A stretch of 64,000 nucleotides of DNA, from positions 7,090,501 through 7,154,500 of the forward strand of contig CM042993.1 in NCBI GenBank assembly GCA_023678885.1, read 5' to 3'. A program made the position numbers and the translations under genes. This DNA is from Pogostemon cablin. Lineage: Eukaryota; Streptophyta; Magnoliopsida; Lamiales; Lamiaceae. Position 1 is the first letter of the stretch; each line of letters begins with the position of its first letter. The notes beneath the pieces are model-generated. The model worked only from the letters and a program-made list of their open reading frames with translations. It had not been told where the DNA came from and searched no databases. This document shows positions 41,613 through 54,489 of this stretch, in pieces.

Positions 41613-44600
41613 TGATTGAATTGAAAACTGAAAATGGAAGGTGAGGGTGTTTAAATTGGTTACTGTGATGACGCGCCACACTGGATAATTTCCCGTTACC
41701 ACCGCGGTTCTATTTAAGAAAGACGCGCAGAGTCAACAAGATCCATTATCATTTTGATTGCGGGTCGGGTTGGGTCACGTACCTCTTTAATGTTTTTGAA
41801 TTTTATACTTTTTAAAAAAAAAAAAAAAAAAAAGAGGAAATGCTTTGCTTTAGCCTTGAAACATACTTTATTTAAAATTTTAAAAAAAATTGCGATAATG
41901 TTTATGTTATTGTTACCCACTAATTTGACGACGGAATTAATAATGTGTATCTTGAATGTAAATTTACTAAATATGGAATATATTAACAGGAAATTCTCTT
42001 ATATAAGACGAATAGTTGTGAGATAGGAATAAAGTATAATTGATATATAATAAATGTATACTTGTGGATATTTAAATTGGGTTGATAGCGAATTGTATTA
42101 TAATATTTTAATAATATATTTTAATTATAAATAAATATATTAGGACAAACTTAATACTCGTCCCAAGGAATGCCAAAATTTTATTTTTGTCATCTATAAT
42201 CATTTTATATTTTTTTTATTATGTAAATATATTATATTACTCTAAAAAGATTAATAAAATTGATAAAAAAATAAAGCATGGTTTTAATTAATGTTTAAAA
42301 AATAAAAAATGGAATCGTTCGCAATGCATTGGGAAGAGGTAGTATAATTTTGAATCCTGAACAAATTAAAAGAAATTTAAGATAGCAACAATTACTCCTA
42401 AATACAAATTTACAATCAAACTAATTAGAACAAATTAAAAGAATCTAAAAAATAACCATTATTAATAAATACAAATTTACAATCTAACTATTTACATAAT
42501 CTTACAGAAGAAAATAAAAATAAATTATGGATAAAGATGGTGAAACAGAAATCAAATTCAACATAAATAATTAATTACAGATGTGTTTAATTTCAAAAAA
42601 TCTACCCAAAAATTCCCAAATGAAAAAATATTTAATGAAAGTTTGATAATATTTGTACATAAATGCAAAGGAACCCAATGTCTAATTTTTTCAAGAAACC
42701 GACAATACAAATGCCAAGGTATATCCACTATAGGTGATAATTTTTAATTAGTTTTAATTTAAGGATAATTTTTATTTAGTTTTAATTTGAGGAATCTAAT
42801 TTGATTAATCTCATGAAAAAGTTAACACTACGAATTAATTGGTTAAACCGATTTTACAAATTATTTTAATATAACATTTTATTTTAATTGTATTAGTGGG
42901 TGTACGTGGGTTATATATATATAAGAAGGGAAAGAGATTTGTTTGATAAGATGCAGAAAATGGAAAAAAAAAAATGGATCTTCGATGGGACTAGAAGAAT
43001 ATTTTACTATTCCAAAACTTGATAAAGATAATTAGTAAAAACACAACAACTTTTTAAACCTTAGTATTTATAGCACAAGTGAAATTTAATTTTGAACTAA
43101 ACAAATATAGTGATTATGTATTCATGAAGATAAGAACGTCTAATTATTAGCTGATTTACCAACCTATGTTTCGAATTTATTATTTTATCTTCGGAATTAA
43201 ATGCATACTTATTATTTTATACTTGGAATAAAAATAATTATTTCTCTTTGCTAAACTTAGAGAAATAGAGTTGAATTATGTCATTGTCACAGAATGTTCA
43301 TTTTGATTTGATTTGATTAACGAACAGATATGATATGCCATAGTTTCGTGCTCATTATTTATGATCCTGTCGTAATAATCATCATTTGATTTAAACAGCT
43401 GAGATTTCAAATTAAATCGTCTTTAAGAGAATTTAAAATCTGAATGATAATTACTTGATTAATTCCTTCTCTATTCAATCAATAATTCCTTCCAACTTGT
43501 AATTAATTTTTTTTTTAACTGAAAAAAAATTTATTAATTCAAATTCACAACCTGATAGAAAACAATATTATTATCACAATTCACAACTTGTAATTAATTA
43601 TTGGAAGCTCCTGGTTTTTGTAAAATTAATCTTTTTTTCATAAAAAATACTCTTAAAAGCGATGAATTAATATTCTCTTAAATAAAAAAATATTACTCCT
43701 CAAATTATGTACAATAAGAATATAAATAATCTTAATATATAAGAATTTGACGAGTAATATTTTTCATTTAGATTAATAATATGTAATTAATTTTTTCAAA
43801 AAGTAATTTTTATATACTTAAGTGTAATTAATAAATTAAAGAGTATTTTTCATTTAAAAGAGTAATAATTATCTATTTAAATAATAATTTTTCATTTACG
43901 AAAAAGTGATCGACAAATTAAAAGGCTTAATCCCTATTTTTTTAATTATAAATGTATGTGGATGTTAATAATTAGATTTAAATTTTGCTATAAAATATAT
44001 AGATTCCCAAATACTTGTGATTGTACATGGAGCTGAATTGTATCATGATTCTTCCTTAGATCGAAAATGAAATGTTTATAATAAAAATATTAAGAGAAAG
44101 TATTTTTTTTTTAATTTGATGAAGTATTCTTTTTAAAGGGATACTCATCTTGCAAAATTATTTAATGAGAGATCATAGCATAATTTTTAATTTGTTTCCA
44201 TTGAATAGAGTAAATTTAAAATTCACATTTAATATTTAAGTCAATTCACTATTCAAATCTTTTAATTCTTACATATTCTTAAAATGATTTGATGGATCCA
44301 AACGCACACTAAGTCATGAATCAAACATGCATCCTTCAGTATTATTAAACTAGAAACATCTCAATCATGTCGACTAAACAAGTAGTTGTTAATTAGTGGC
44401 TATGCATTACACCAAATATGTTCTACAAGGAGTTTTTTTTTTTTTTTTTTTATAAACTAAGATATATAAATTAATTATCAATTAAGGTCTTTAACAATAT
44501 TTTTTTATCAGTTTAGGATCCGAAAGATATAAATTATATATCAATATAGAATTTAAAACCATAAAATTTATTAAAATAAAATAATAATAACTAACATTAA

Positions 44601-44660
44601 AATTTTATATATTAAAATTATTTTTTAAGAGAATATTTTAAAATTTATTATCATTAAAAT
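41610..44660. other. long AT-rich intergenic stretch
   Basis: It contains a poly-A run near 41815-41833 and pieces of the 'ttactctttaaagag' MITE family at about 43640-43920. A duplicated 'aacaaattaaaagaa..taaaaa' segment lies near 42360-42480. I find no gene. Confidence 0.45.
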
Positions 44661-44666
44661 AATATA

Positions 44667-44948
44667 CTCCCTCCGTCCCAAACTTATGTTCACACTTTCC
44701 ATTTTTGTCCGTCTCATATTTATCTTCACCACCCAAAAAAGAAAACTTCACGTTAACCAACAACCTCAAAAGTTATTTTAATTTCAAAAATATCACTCCC
44801 ACTTAACACACATAACATACTTTATAATTTATTTATTACCTAAAAATATCATAATACCCCTAAAAAGTCAATAAAGTTGTTCAAAAAGTAGTTTTTCTTA
44901 AACTATGTATCTGCAGTGTCGGCAAAATTATCTATGGGATAGAGGGAG
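44667..44948. mobile_element. Stowaway MITE
   Basis: Ends CTCCCTCCGTCCCAAAC / GGGATAGAGGGAG with TA at 44665-44666 and 44949-44950. Subfamily of 12690 and 50414. Confidence 0.78.
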
Positions 44949-44959
44949 TACTAATTAAT

Positions 44960-45135
44960 GGTCGGTAAAGAGTGAGTCTCTTGTGCGCCCGGGCACACGA
45001 ATTTAGATCCGTGCCCCTTTACAATTTAAACTCTCTAGCAATACATATGTTTGAATAGAATAGAGAGGGGAAAGGTTGTGTTCACATAAGAACACGGATC
45101 GTGTCCCCATGCCCCGGGAGCGGAAGAACTTTTGC
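44960..45135. mobile_element. MITE of the GTGCACCCGGGCGCACGG family, rearranged
   Basis: It starts 'tgcgcccgggcacacg' and ends 'gccccgggagcggaagaacttttgcc'. It lacks most of the 'gtataccctttagt' interior of its relatives. Confidence 0.45.
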
Positions 45136-46270
45136 CTTGTATCTTTTGAGTTTTGAATTGATAGAGGGAAATCTCTCCTTCCGTTAGTTGATAGTTAACA
45201 ATGGGTCCTGTATTGAAAAATGATTAGTAACAAAAAATAATTTCAGATTAATTAAATTATATTATTTCCGTCTGCTTGAACAAAATCTATTTTTGTCTAA
45301 CTCATTAAATTATGATCAACATTCAACAATCATATAATTGGATAAAAACACTCAACACACGTCCTGCAATACAATTAAATTTCAAGATTTTTTCCATTCT
45401 CAACAATTAACGACTTTACACTTTATTAAATTATTCTACAAAACTAAATAAAATTTGTCCAAAAAAAAAAACAATTTAGCCTCCTTAAAAATGAATTGTT
45501 CACACTCTATGAAATGGAAGGGGGTTGTGATAATTTTATTTTTACAATCGATTCATTTTTTAATATTTTAGTCTCAGGAGAGAGTTTCTTGTTTCTAATA
45601 CAATAGTATAATCATAAACAATATATCATTAAATAATTATATTAGCTATTTAATTATTTTATATAATTAATTAAATAATTTAATTAAGATAAAAAGTTTA
45701 TAAACCATAATATTGAAATGTAAAACTTAAGTAGATACTCAATGCTATATGATTAGATGCTTATGATTACTGATCTAGTTAAGTAATAGTATATAAAAGT
45801 TCCTTGATGTTCCTTGATCATGGTTTTCAATATACTAAATCACACGATCCCTTAAAAAGTTTTAGTTGAACAAGACCATAATACCAATTGATCTTCGAAT
45901 TTGTATTCCGCTTTGATAAACTCAATAAATCCAGGTACACTTCCACTTTACAATTTAAATCTTGTTTATCGTAATGAGGTTTCAAATTTTAGGATTGATC
46001 CTATAAGATCTTTATTATTTTACCTCAAGTTCACCGTCTTTAAAGTTATAAAAAGTATCACGATACACACGTAAAATATGTAAGAGAGTATAATACTTCC
46101 TCAGCCAGTGCAAAAGTATTAATTTACTTTTTGCACATTGATTAATATGTATTATTATTTTATATATAATGAGTAGTTATATTAGAAAGATGTAATGGAT
46201 ATTTGTGGGACTCTTTTACAAAAAAGGAAAAATTGCTACATTTGAATTGACTACCCAAAGAGTAAGTAGT
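45136..46270. other. AT-rich stretch with diverged MITE pieces
   Basis: Weak Stowaway-like copies lie at about 45272-45523 and 46096-46270. No gene is seen. Confidence 0.35.
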
Positions 46271-46275
46271 ATGTC

Positions 46276-46366
46276 TCCTCTATCCACGGACCACTAATAG
46301 ACATCATAGTTTCTGCTTTTAAAAGTCTTACAATAAAATTATAAATTCAAAATACATTTTAATTTC

Positions 46367-46408
<42 letters not shown>

Positions 46409-46496
46409 TCTATCCACGGACCACTAATAGACATCATAGTTTCTACTTTTAAAAGTCTTACGATAAAATTATAAATTCAAAATACATTTTAATTTC

Positions 46497-46549
<53 letters not shown>
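46276..46549. repeat. tandem duplication with (TA)n tracts
   Basis: A ~97-bp unit beginning 'cctctatccacggaccacta' occurs twice, each copy followed by a (TA)n run (about 46372-46405 and 46503-46549). A poly-T run follows to 46567. The arrangement suggests expansion through the TA tract. Confidence 0.88.
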
Positions 46550-46567
<18 letters not shown>

Positions 46568-46726
46568 GTATGTGGGGTGGAGGGTTTACACCTTAGTGTC
46601 ATACTTTCAATAGTACTTTTTCCTTGTAATATTTCCAATAAATTCATCCATTTTATGGCAAACATTTGTCAATTTGAATGCGTATTCCAATAAATTCATC
46701 CATTTTATGGCAAATATTTGTAATCT

Positions 46727-47008
46727 GGTTCACATGTGAATTTATTTTACTGATTACTCTTTAGTACATAAAAATTATTATTTAGAGAGATAAATTATAA
46801 CTCTTCTAAATGAAAAAATTCATCTTGAAATTTTTGCATATCTTAATTTTTCTATTGCTCTTTAATATATAAAAAATTATTTTTTAAGAAATGAACTAAT
46901 ACTAATCTAAATAAAAAAATATTACTCCTTAAAAAATAATTTTTTATGTATTAAAAAATAATTTTATAAAAATAGAATTCACGTGTGAACCCGATTCACA
47001 TGACAACA
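46727..47008. mobile_element. MITE of the GGGTTCAC/ttactcttta family
   Basis: The left end 'tggttcacatgtgaa' pairs with 'ttcacgtgtgaaccc' near the right end. The interior repeats 'agagataaattataactctt'-type words. Confidence 0.55.
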
Positions 47009-47009
47009 G

Positions 47010-47647
47010 ACTCATTCTAATTTTATTTGTTCTACAACAATCATTTACATTATTAAAAAAAAAAACTCCCAATATATATATATACAATTATATCAAAGCA
47101 TGCTATAATTTCAAACTTGTTCCTCCTAATTAACATACATCATATTTTATATTTTATTTATTATAAAAAAATTATTAAAATATTCAAAAATGAAAAAAGT
47201 TAAAAATTTTGGTAAAAATAAAATGTATTTTTTTAAATAGTGTGAAAAAATATAAATGCAAAGCGTGTATTGTGAGACGGAGTTAGTATTTTGGCGTATG
47301 CTGTAATATATTTTTTTCCCTATAGGATGCGTGAGGACACATATTCCTATTAAATTCGTTTCTAGAAGTTAATTTCATGACATATTTATTGGCTTACCGC
47401 TTAATAACAGTCAATATAAATACTTTACAGTTAAAATGCATAGAAAAAAAGACAATATAAGATCTAGTCAAGCTTTCCATTTAACACTGTAATTGTCGAA
47501 TTTTTATAAATATGTGAGATTTGTTTACTAAATTAATCAGTGTGAAATTTAAAATTTGTCAACACCCTTTAAAACGGGACCGCTCTTACAATTTAGAACA
47601 ATACTGAAAATAGAAGAGATCTCAATCTAAATCATGAAAATTGGGTA

Positions 47648-47719
<72 letters not shown>

Positions 47720-48945
47720 CCTGATATAAAACTAATACAGTTAATTATGAAAAATAAAAAAATTAGGTGCATAAATTCTAATTTATATGACTTGTTCGCG
47801 CATGATATAAACTCTATTTAAAAAACAATAAAATTAGTTTTTAAAAATAAAATATTTCTTAAACTTTCGAATCTAATTAATTTTGTAACTGTAAAATGTG
47901 TTTATGTTTGTTTTTTGTATAGAAGATTAATTAAGAGATATAATATTTTTAATGTGTAATAAAGTGAGAGAAATAAAATATAATGTTAATTAAGTGGGTA
48001 TTAGTGTTGTGTATGAGACCTATATTGGATAATTAATTATTTTGTGCGGGCCCAAATTAACGAAATAAAAAATGTAAACTTTAACTTGAAACAAATTAAA
48101 ATAAAAAAAGTAAACCTTTATGCGGGACGGAAGGAGTATTATTTTTTCGTTCTTATTCATTCCACTATAAATCTCTTTTAAAAGATGAGTTTCACAAAGA
48201 AAAACTCAAAATTATATAATATATTATTTCTTTAAATTAAAAGATTAAAAACATAATAAAAATAACCACATATTTAATATTTTACTACTTAATTTAAGTG
48301 CAAAATAAATATATTACACCTTTTATCTCATTAAAATATCTCAATTTAATTACATTAGATGTCTTATTCAAAGTCTTTATAGAAATAAATAAATAAATAA
48401 TGGATGAAGGGATTATAAGAATGAATGTGTGAAAAAAGTGCACATAGTACGTTGATTGCACAATATATCACCTCTTTTTAATGTTTGACTATGTCAAAAC
48501 TTAGCCACCAACATCCCCAGTCCCAACCCCCCTCTAGAAAAATATTTGTTTAGATATAAATGCACAATATGAATTATTTAACTCTGACTTCGTTTAACCA
48601 GTTTTATGATCGTTTCCGGTTTTTAAACTCAGATTTTGATTTTTAAAATTCATATTTAAATTTTAAAAATTATTCCTATATATATCTATTACGTTATCTC
48701 TTCTCAATTAATACATTTTATATTTTTATCTCCTCATTTTACGTTTCAAATAAATTAATTAATATATTAATTTGATATAAAGTTAAAACCTACCATACCA
48801 AAACCAAAAAACAAACCTATCACTATTCATGATTTCAAATCACACATAACTTCAAACTCCAAACTTAACATCACTTGGGTGACTAAAATTCAGCAGCATA
48901 ATCTCAAAAATTATTGTTTGGAATTTTAATTGGTTATTAAGTATA
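47010..48945. other. AT-rich stretch, (TA)n tract and MITE remnants
   Basis: (TA)n microsatellite at about 47650-47717. Stowaway right ends lie at about 47286 and 48137 ('gcgggacggaaggag') without clean partners. No gene is seen. Confidence 0.4.
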
Positions 48946-49165
48946 CTCCCTCCGTCTCACTCAAATAATCACTTTTTACCATTTTGGGTATCTCACCCAA
49001 AGAGTCATCTTTCCTTTTTCACACACATGGAATTCACACACACCTATTAATACAATTAAAATATGTGACCACACTCTCACTAATACAACTACCCACCACA
49101 CATTAAATAACAATACTCCTTAATTCACGTGCAGAAAAAAATCATTTGAGCGGGCACGGGAGGAG
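48946..49165. mobile_element. Stowaway MITE
   Basis: Ends CTCCCTCCGTCTCACTC / GGGCACGGGAGGAG with TA at 48944-48945 and 49166-49167. Confidence 0.75.
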
Positions 49166-49314
49166 TATTGATTAATTAATTAATTAAACACGTAAAAATT
49201 TTACCATACATTTTCATTACAAACTCCATTAATTTTAATTTATTAACAAATTATATTGATATTTTGTACATCTGAATACACTTGTACACACATGCATTAA
49301 TTTTTTAAGTGAGG

Positions 49315-49567
49315 CTTGCGTGCGCCTTTAAAATTTAGTATTATGAATAATGGTACATTATTTTATTCTAAAGGATATACACTTTAATTAATAAGGGTAC
49401 ACCATTTTGTGCTAAAGGGTATATACTTTTCATTAATATTTTTTTTATTTTTCTTCAGAAAATAAAGGGTACACATCTTTATACTAAAGGGTATACAATT
49501 TAACACAAAATTCTAAAGACACACGAAAAGTGCTCCCGTGCGCCCCGATGCACATAAGTTTTTGCCA
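49315..49567. mobile_element. MITE of the GTGCACCCGGGCGCACGG family
   Basis: It starts 'aggcttgcgtgcgccttt', has at least four 'gggtatacaatttt/gggtacac'-type words inside, and ends 'gcacataagtttttgcc', the complement of the usual GGCAAAAACTT left end. Confidence 0.6.
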
Positions 49568-50064
49568 ATTTTTATTAAGTAGTATTATGTGTTTCTTAAT
49601 AAATATATATAATTTTTTTATATTTAATTTTTCTTTAAAAATTAATAGAAAATTCGCTAATAAAATATATAAATTTTTATTAATATATTAATATATAAGT
49701 TATAAATATGAACACACGAATCTGAACACGTATAGGCGTATAGCTAAATGTACAGCAGAATTTTTTTCACCTAAATCCACATAATAATGTGTCATTATTA
49801 ATTAAGTATTTTGATTGAATTTGAGTACCCGGATAATAGTGCATGCGACAAGTTGCAAAGTTTATTTTCCCTCATTTAATTCATATTATCTCTGATCAAA
49901 GTCAAAACTGAAACTTAGTGCCCTAGTATATTTTATTCATATGCTATTAAAAATAAAAGAAAAATATAAATATAAATAAAGAATATAACCTATGCAATTT
50001 TTACTATGAAAAATAGTTGTGTGAAAAACGTTCACGTTTTTATATGTAATATAGATAATAAGTA

Positions 50065-50311
50065 CTCTCCCCGTCCCGTAAAAACGTTCACGTTTGTTTT
50101 TTCACAAGAATTAAAGAATATAATATTTTAATATGTATTGAGGTGAGAAATAATATTTTAATGTGTAGCAAATGCATTAGTGTAGTGTTGTGGGACCCAT
50201 AAAGACATTTAAATGTTTTGTGTTTGTCCATTTACTATAAAGAGAAATATAAATCTTTTTATTAGATGCCCAAAATAAAAATACGTAAACATTTCTATAG
50301 GATGGTAGGAA
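50065..50311. mobile_element. Stowaway-like MITE
   Basis: Left end CTCTCCCCGTCCCGTAA, right end ATAGGATGGTAGGAA, next to TA. The interior matches the copies at 58429 and 60674. Confidence 0.6.
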
Positions 50312-50413
50312 TAACAATAATATTTTAATAAAAAATAATATGTGGTGAGTTATTTTATAAATAATTTGTAATATAATAAAAAGTAATAATATTTTAAATA
50401 AAAATAATAATAC

Positions 50414-50690
50414 TCTCCTTATCCCACAATAAATTTCACACTTTTCTCATTCATCCATCACACAATAAGTTTCACATTCCAAAAAAGGAAAATACACTTC
50501 TATCCAACAACATTAAAAATTATTTTAATTTCAAATTTGTCACTCATTTTTCACGAATAATTTTATTTTACACTATTGATTATCGAAAAATACTAAAATA
50601 CCTCCAAAAATCAATGAAATTAATTAAGAAACCAATTTTCTTAAATAACATGAAACAATAAAAGTGAAACCTATTTCTAAACTGAGGGAG
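50414..50690. mobile_element. Stowaway-like MITE
   Basis: Ends CTCTCCTTATCCCAC / AAACTGAGGGAG with flanking TA. Subfamily of 12690 and 44667. Confidence 0.65.
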
Positions 50691-50744
50691 TAACATTTTT
50701 AATAAAAAATTTAATAATATGCCAATATTTGATTTAATTAAGAG

Positions 50745-51017
50745 TGAGACTCTTGTGCCTCCGGGACACACCGTTTGCCTTTAGAATTTAGTATTATGGG
50801 TAAGGATATATTGTTTTGTTCTAAAGGGTATACACTTTAATTAATAAGGGTACACCATTTGTTGTAAAGGGTATACACTTTTCATTAATATTTTTTTATT
50901 TTTCTTTAGAAAATAAAAGGTACACATTTTTATATTAAAGGATATACAATTTAACACAAAATTCTAAAGGTGCACGGAATATGGTCCGTGCGCTCGGGTG
51001 CACACAAGTTTTTCTAA
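50745..51017. mobile_element. MITE of the GTGCACCCGGGCGCACGG family
   Basis: It starts near 'tcttgtgcctccgggacac' and ends 'gtgcgctcgggtgcacacaa'. It is nearly the same in layout as 49315-49567, with the same order of internal words. Confidence 0.62.
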
Positions 51018-51019
51018 AA

Positions 51020-51755
51020 ACGTATCACTCGTCAAATAAGTGATGCCATCTGATCATGTGTTAACAGAAAGCACACGCCAACTAAAAAAAATGTTGATTT
51101 GTATTGCGATACAAATGCAAAATATTAGTATATTATTTAACTATGACTTCATCAAACCACCCAAAACTAATAAACCGTGAAAAGAGATGAATTGTTTGGA
51201 GATATAAATATATACAGAACATAAATTAACTATATGATAAATCAAATACTTGTAGATGGAGTTAACATTTATCATAATAAAATATTCATTGATTTAAATT
51301 ATTGATTTAACTCATCATTAATTATTCTCTATAATTGATTTTTTTTTTTAAAATGGAGTATTTGACTTCACTCTCGAGTCTCAAACTATATTTTTTAGGT
51401 GGTTTTGGTGCATTTTAGATGCAATTATTATCGAAATTGATTTTAATTAATTTCAATTTCATGGATTAAATTCAAGTGAGGTTGAATCTAAACAGCTAGC
51501 TAGCTAGAACCTTGTTCAGAACTTTTGAAATAGAGTAAAAAATACATCGTCCATTTCAACTCTATTTTCCGTTTTAATCCGTTTTATTTTGAACTTAATA
51601 CTTCCATCCAAGAAAAAAGTAATTAAGTAACTAATTAAATATCTCTATAACAAACTTTTATTATTTCAAATTTATCATCATCTTTTTAAAACTTATAACA
51701 TATTTTATTATTTATGAGAATGATTAGAGTAGGACGGGTCCTACCGAATTTGGTA
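51020..51755. other. AT-rich stretch, nothing identified
   Basis: I see no gene or element ends before the GC-richer segment that starts near 51740. Confidence 0.4.
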
Positions 51756-51759
51756 GAAC

Positions 51760-52200
51760 CGGATCCCTGGATCCTCTTTCCCTCCCCACCCAACTTTGCT
51801 GTCTTTTTCCCATCCCCCTCCCTTCCTTCTCTGGCTTAGACCTCCATCCATCACAAAATAGAAGCACCGGCAGATGCGACCCACCAACTGCTTCTGTCGC
51901 AGCAGACGCTATAGGCGCCGGAAGCTACCGGCCGGAAGTACAGAAACAGCAGCAGCCCGTTTCCAAAAAGCTCGCGGATCCCAATTCACACCCTTTAAGA
52001 AGTCTCGCGGGTTGATGAGTTCTGCCGGATCTTTAAGAATTTCGCACAACACAGACAAAGACGGTAATGAACTTCTCCTTTCTTCCCACCTTCGCTGTTC
52101 CTCCCTCCTTCCTCATCTCTTCCTTCTGTATCTGTGGTAGATTTGACGGAATTAGGTATTTTTTGCTGCCTTTGATCCGCCGTGTTCCTCCTCCGGCGTT
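51760..52200 (+). pseudogene. GC-richer segment, possible 5' exon of an unknown gene
   Basis: Base composition changes abruptly here (ccctccccacccaac...). An open frame at 51874-52140 encodes an Arg/Ser-rich peptide with no recognisable motif. It resembles a 5' untranslated region plus first exon with a transit-peptide-like composition, with a possible donor at GACG|GTAATG (about 52064). It precedes the MDAR and LYSA fragments in the same orientation. Confidence 0.25.
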
Positions 52201-52490
52201 CTTCTAAAGATTTCTAAAGGTACAATATCTTGTTCATTGAGTCCCCTGTTAGTTTAGCAGATGCCTATGTTTGATGCACAACCAAGAGTAGATGTGCTCT
52301 TCCCACATAGGTTGCCTTTGGCATTATTCATTGATCCCGAAGACATTCCCAGTTAATTATATATCGAGCTTATGATGAACAATAAAACTCTTAACAATCT
52401 CATTTGAGGGGACATAGCTTTGGCAGATTGTTGCATAATTTAACTAACAAACATTATCCATTACTGAATTAAAGATACGCCATTTACAAG

Positions 52491-52709
52491 CCATGAAGCT
52501 TGAAGAATTTGGTGTAAATGGATCAGATGCTGCTAACATGTGTTATTTACGAAACTTGGGTGATGCACAGAGACTTGGAAATGTAATGAGATCTTGTCCA
52601 GGTGGAAATGCAGTTGTTGTTGGTGGTGGATATATAGGAATGGAGTGTGCTGCAGCTTTGTCATTAAATGAATTGAAGGTGACCATGGTGTTCCCTGATG
52701 CACATTTCT
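52491..52709 (+). pseudogene. MDAR: monodehydroascorbate reductase fragment
   Basis: One exon of the organellar-type monodehydroascorbate reductase is readable: MKLEEFGVNGSDAANMCYLR, then NLGDAQRLGNVMRSCPGGNA and the second dinucleotide-binding motif VVVGGGYIGMECAAAL, ending VTMVFPDAHF. The enzyme regenerates ascorbate with NAD(P)H in the plastid and mitochondrion. The exon is bounded by an acceptor (ttacaag) and a donor (TTTCT|GTAAGT). The preceding FAD-binding part and the following two-thirds of the protein are not present nearby, so it cannot make an enzyme. The next recognisable coding sequence belongs to a different gene. Confidence 0.85.
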
Positions 52710-53057
52710 GTAAGTATTATATATATATATATGTATGTTTCAGTTAAGTGCTTCAATTTTCGATTATTTTGTCCAAGAACTCATACAAGTGAACCATTAT
52801 TGTGATGCATTTTAGTGAGTGTAGTTTCAGGCATTAAATTCGGCATTCCCCTGCCTCTGTGAAATCAGAATGCTTGTTTAGTTGTTCCGGCTGCAGAAAA
52901 TTTGTTACTTTTCCTCTTAGCAATTTTTGTGTCCTTTTTGGTTTCTGCAGTGTCCCGATTATTTTTCTTGTTCAACTCGGTCACTCTTACATATTTGCAT
53001 TTTGCTCATTTCTCCATTCAAATAATGCCATTCACTGAATCGCCAAGAATTTTACTG

Positions 53058-53576
53058 CAACACATAGAGCTCGTTTCTCCTGCGCCTCCAAATGCATAGA
53101 TTTCCACTTTTGATGTGGTTGGTCCAGTTTGTGAGTCTGCAGATTTCTTGGGTAGGTAGGGAACAACTACCAACCCCATCTCAGGTAACCTGCTAGCCCT
53201 TCATCTGCAATATAATTTAGTCAATTTTCTGCTGCTCGACTTATGGTTTAAACACCGTGGCATCTGGGGTACTAGATTGGTGCGGGTGCTTATTGCATGA
53301 GTATGGCTTCGACGTAAAATCTCAAGATGCGTCCGCCTGAGTGCTGGGTACATACTCTTCTTAAACTCATTTTATATTTCCTAGTTTCTCAACTCTATTC
53401 TCTACCTAGAGTACTGGGTACTTGCATTCTTTATTGTACTGGTGATCGAGTTGTTCTACTCTGAACAAATTTATAAGTCTTGCTCATTTTCTTAGGTTGA
53501 GGATGATGGCTCTGTTTCAAAAATCCGACATGGGAGACCTTCGAAGACCATCTAAGATTTTTTTTAAGGTCTTTAG
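53058..53576 (+). pseudogene. LYSA: diaminopimelate decarboxylase C-terminal fragment, broken
   Basis: Three exons of the last enzyme of plastid lysine synthesis can be read. 53058-53184: QHIELVSPAPPNA, stop, ISTFDVVGPVCESADFLG, then a small deletion. 53262-53347: GAGAYCMSMAST, stop, NLKMRPPECW. 53496-53576: VEDDGSVSKIRHG, frameshifted, running to the normal stop. CESADFLG is the pyridoxal-phosphate enzyme's conserved CES motif, and GAGAYCMSMAST is the C-terminal substrate/dimer motif. Stops are TAG at 53097 and TAA at 53315. The introns between the exons remain (GTAACC..., GTACAT... to CTTAG), so the copy was made from genomic DNA. It lies 350 bp after the MDAR fragment. Confidence 0.88.
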
Positions 53577-53939
53577 AATTCTTCTACCAGTCATTCATTG
53601 TTTGTAGAGTTGGAAAGAATTTAATTTTATTTATTGTATGGTTTCTGTTGATCTTTTAAAATTTCTGAATAAATGTGAGATAATTTCATTTGATGGGATG
53701 TTTCTCTTTCAGTTCATCTCAATTTCTATGTATATATTCTTTCAAATCAGGAATATCATTATTCTTGCAAACACTATTTGTGTGAGGTGTGTTTTTCATT
53801 CTTATTGTAATCTTTATATCTGTTTTTACACCACAAGAAATTCTCACTTCATTACATTGGGACACTGAGAAGTTAAAGCAGGTTGTGAAGTGGAAGACAA
53901 TTATACTGTTTTTTTTTTCTATACAGTTTATTTTTTTGG

Positions 53940-54485
53940 AATACAAGAGTAATTCAAATTATTAAAAAGAGTAGTCCAATTAATAGAAAATAGTAACCTA
54001 AAAAGTGTTAACCAAATAGAATAATACTTTTTTTTGGAAATCCGAATATAAATTAAAGAGTAACCCAAATTATTAAAAAGAGTAATCCAATTAATAGAAA
54101 AGAGTAACCTAAAAGATATAAAGCAAATATAACAATATTTTATTTCTGAAATCCGAATATGAAATTAAAGAGTAACTCAAATTATTAAAAAGAGTAACCC
54201 AATTAATAAAAAATAGTAACTTAAAGGATGTTAACCAAATAGAACAATATTTTATTTTCTGAAATCCGAAAATGAAATTAAAGAGTATCCCAAATTATTA
54301 TTAAAAAGAGTAACCCAATTAATAGAAAAGAGTAACCTAAAAATGTTAATAAAACAATATTTTATTTTCTGAAATTAAAGAGTAACCCAAATTATTAATA
54401 AGAGTAACTCAATTAATAGAAAAGAGTAACCTAAAAAATATTAACCAAATATAACAATATTTTATTTTCTAAAATTCGAATATTG
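53940..54485. repeat. minisatellite, ~112-bp unit, about five copies
   Basis: The units contain 'aaattattaaaaagagtaa', 'ccaattaatagaaaagagta' and 'acaatattttattttctgaa'. The unit shortens towards the right. No coding potential. Confidence 0.85.
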
Positions 54486-54489
54486 ATAG

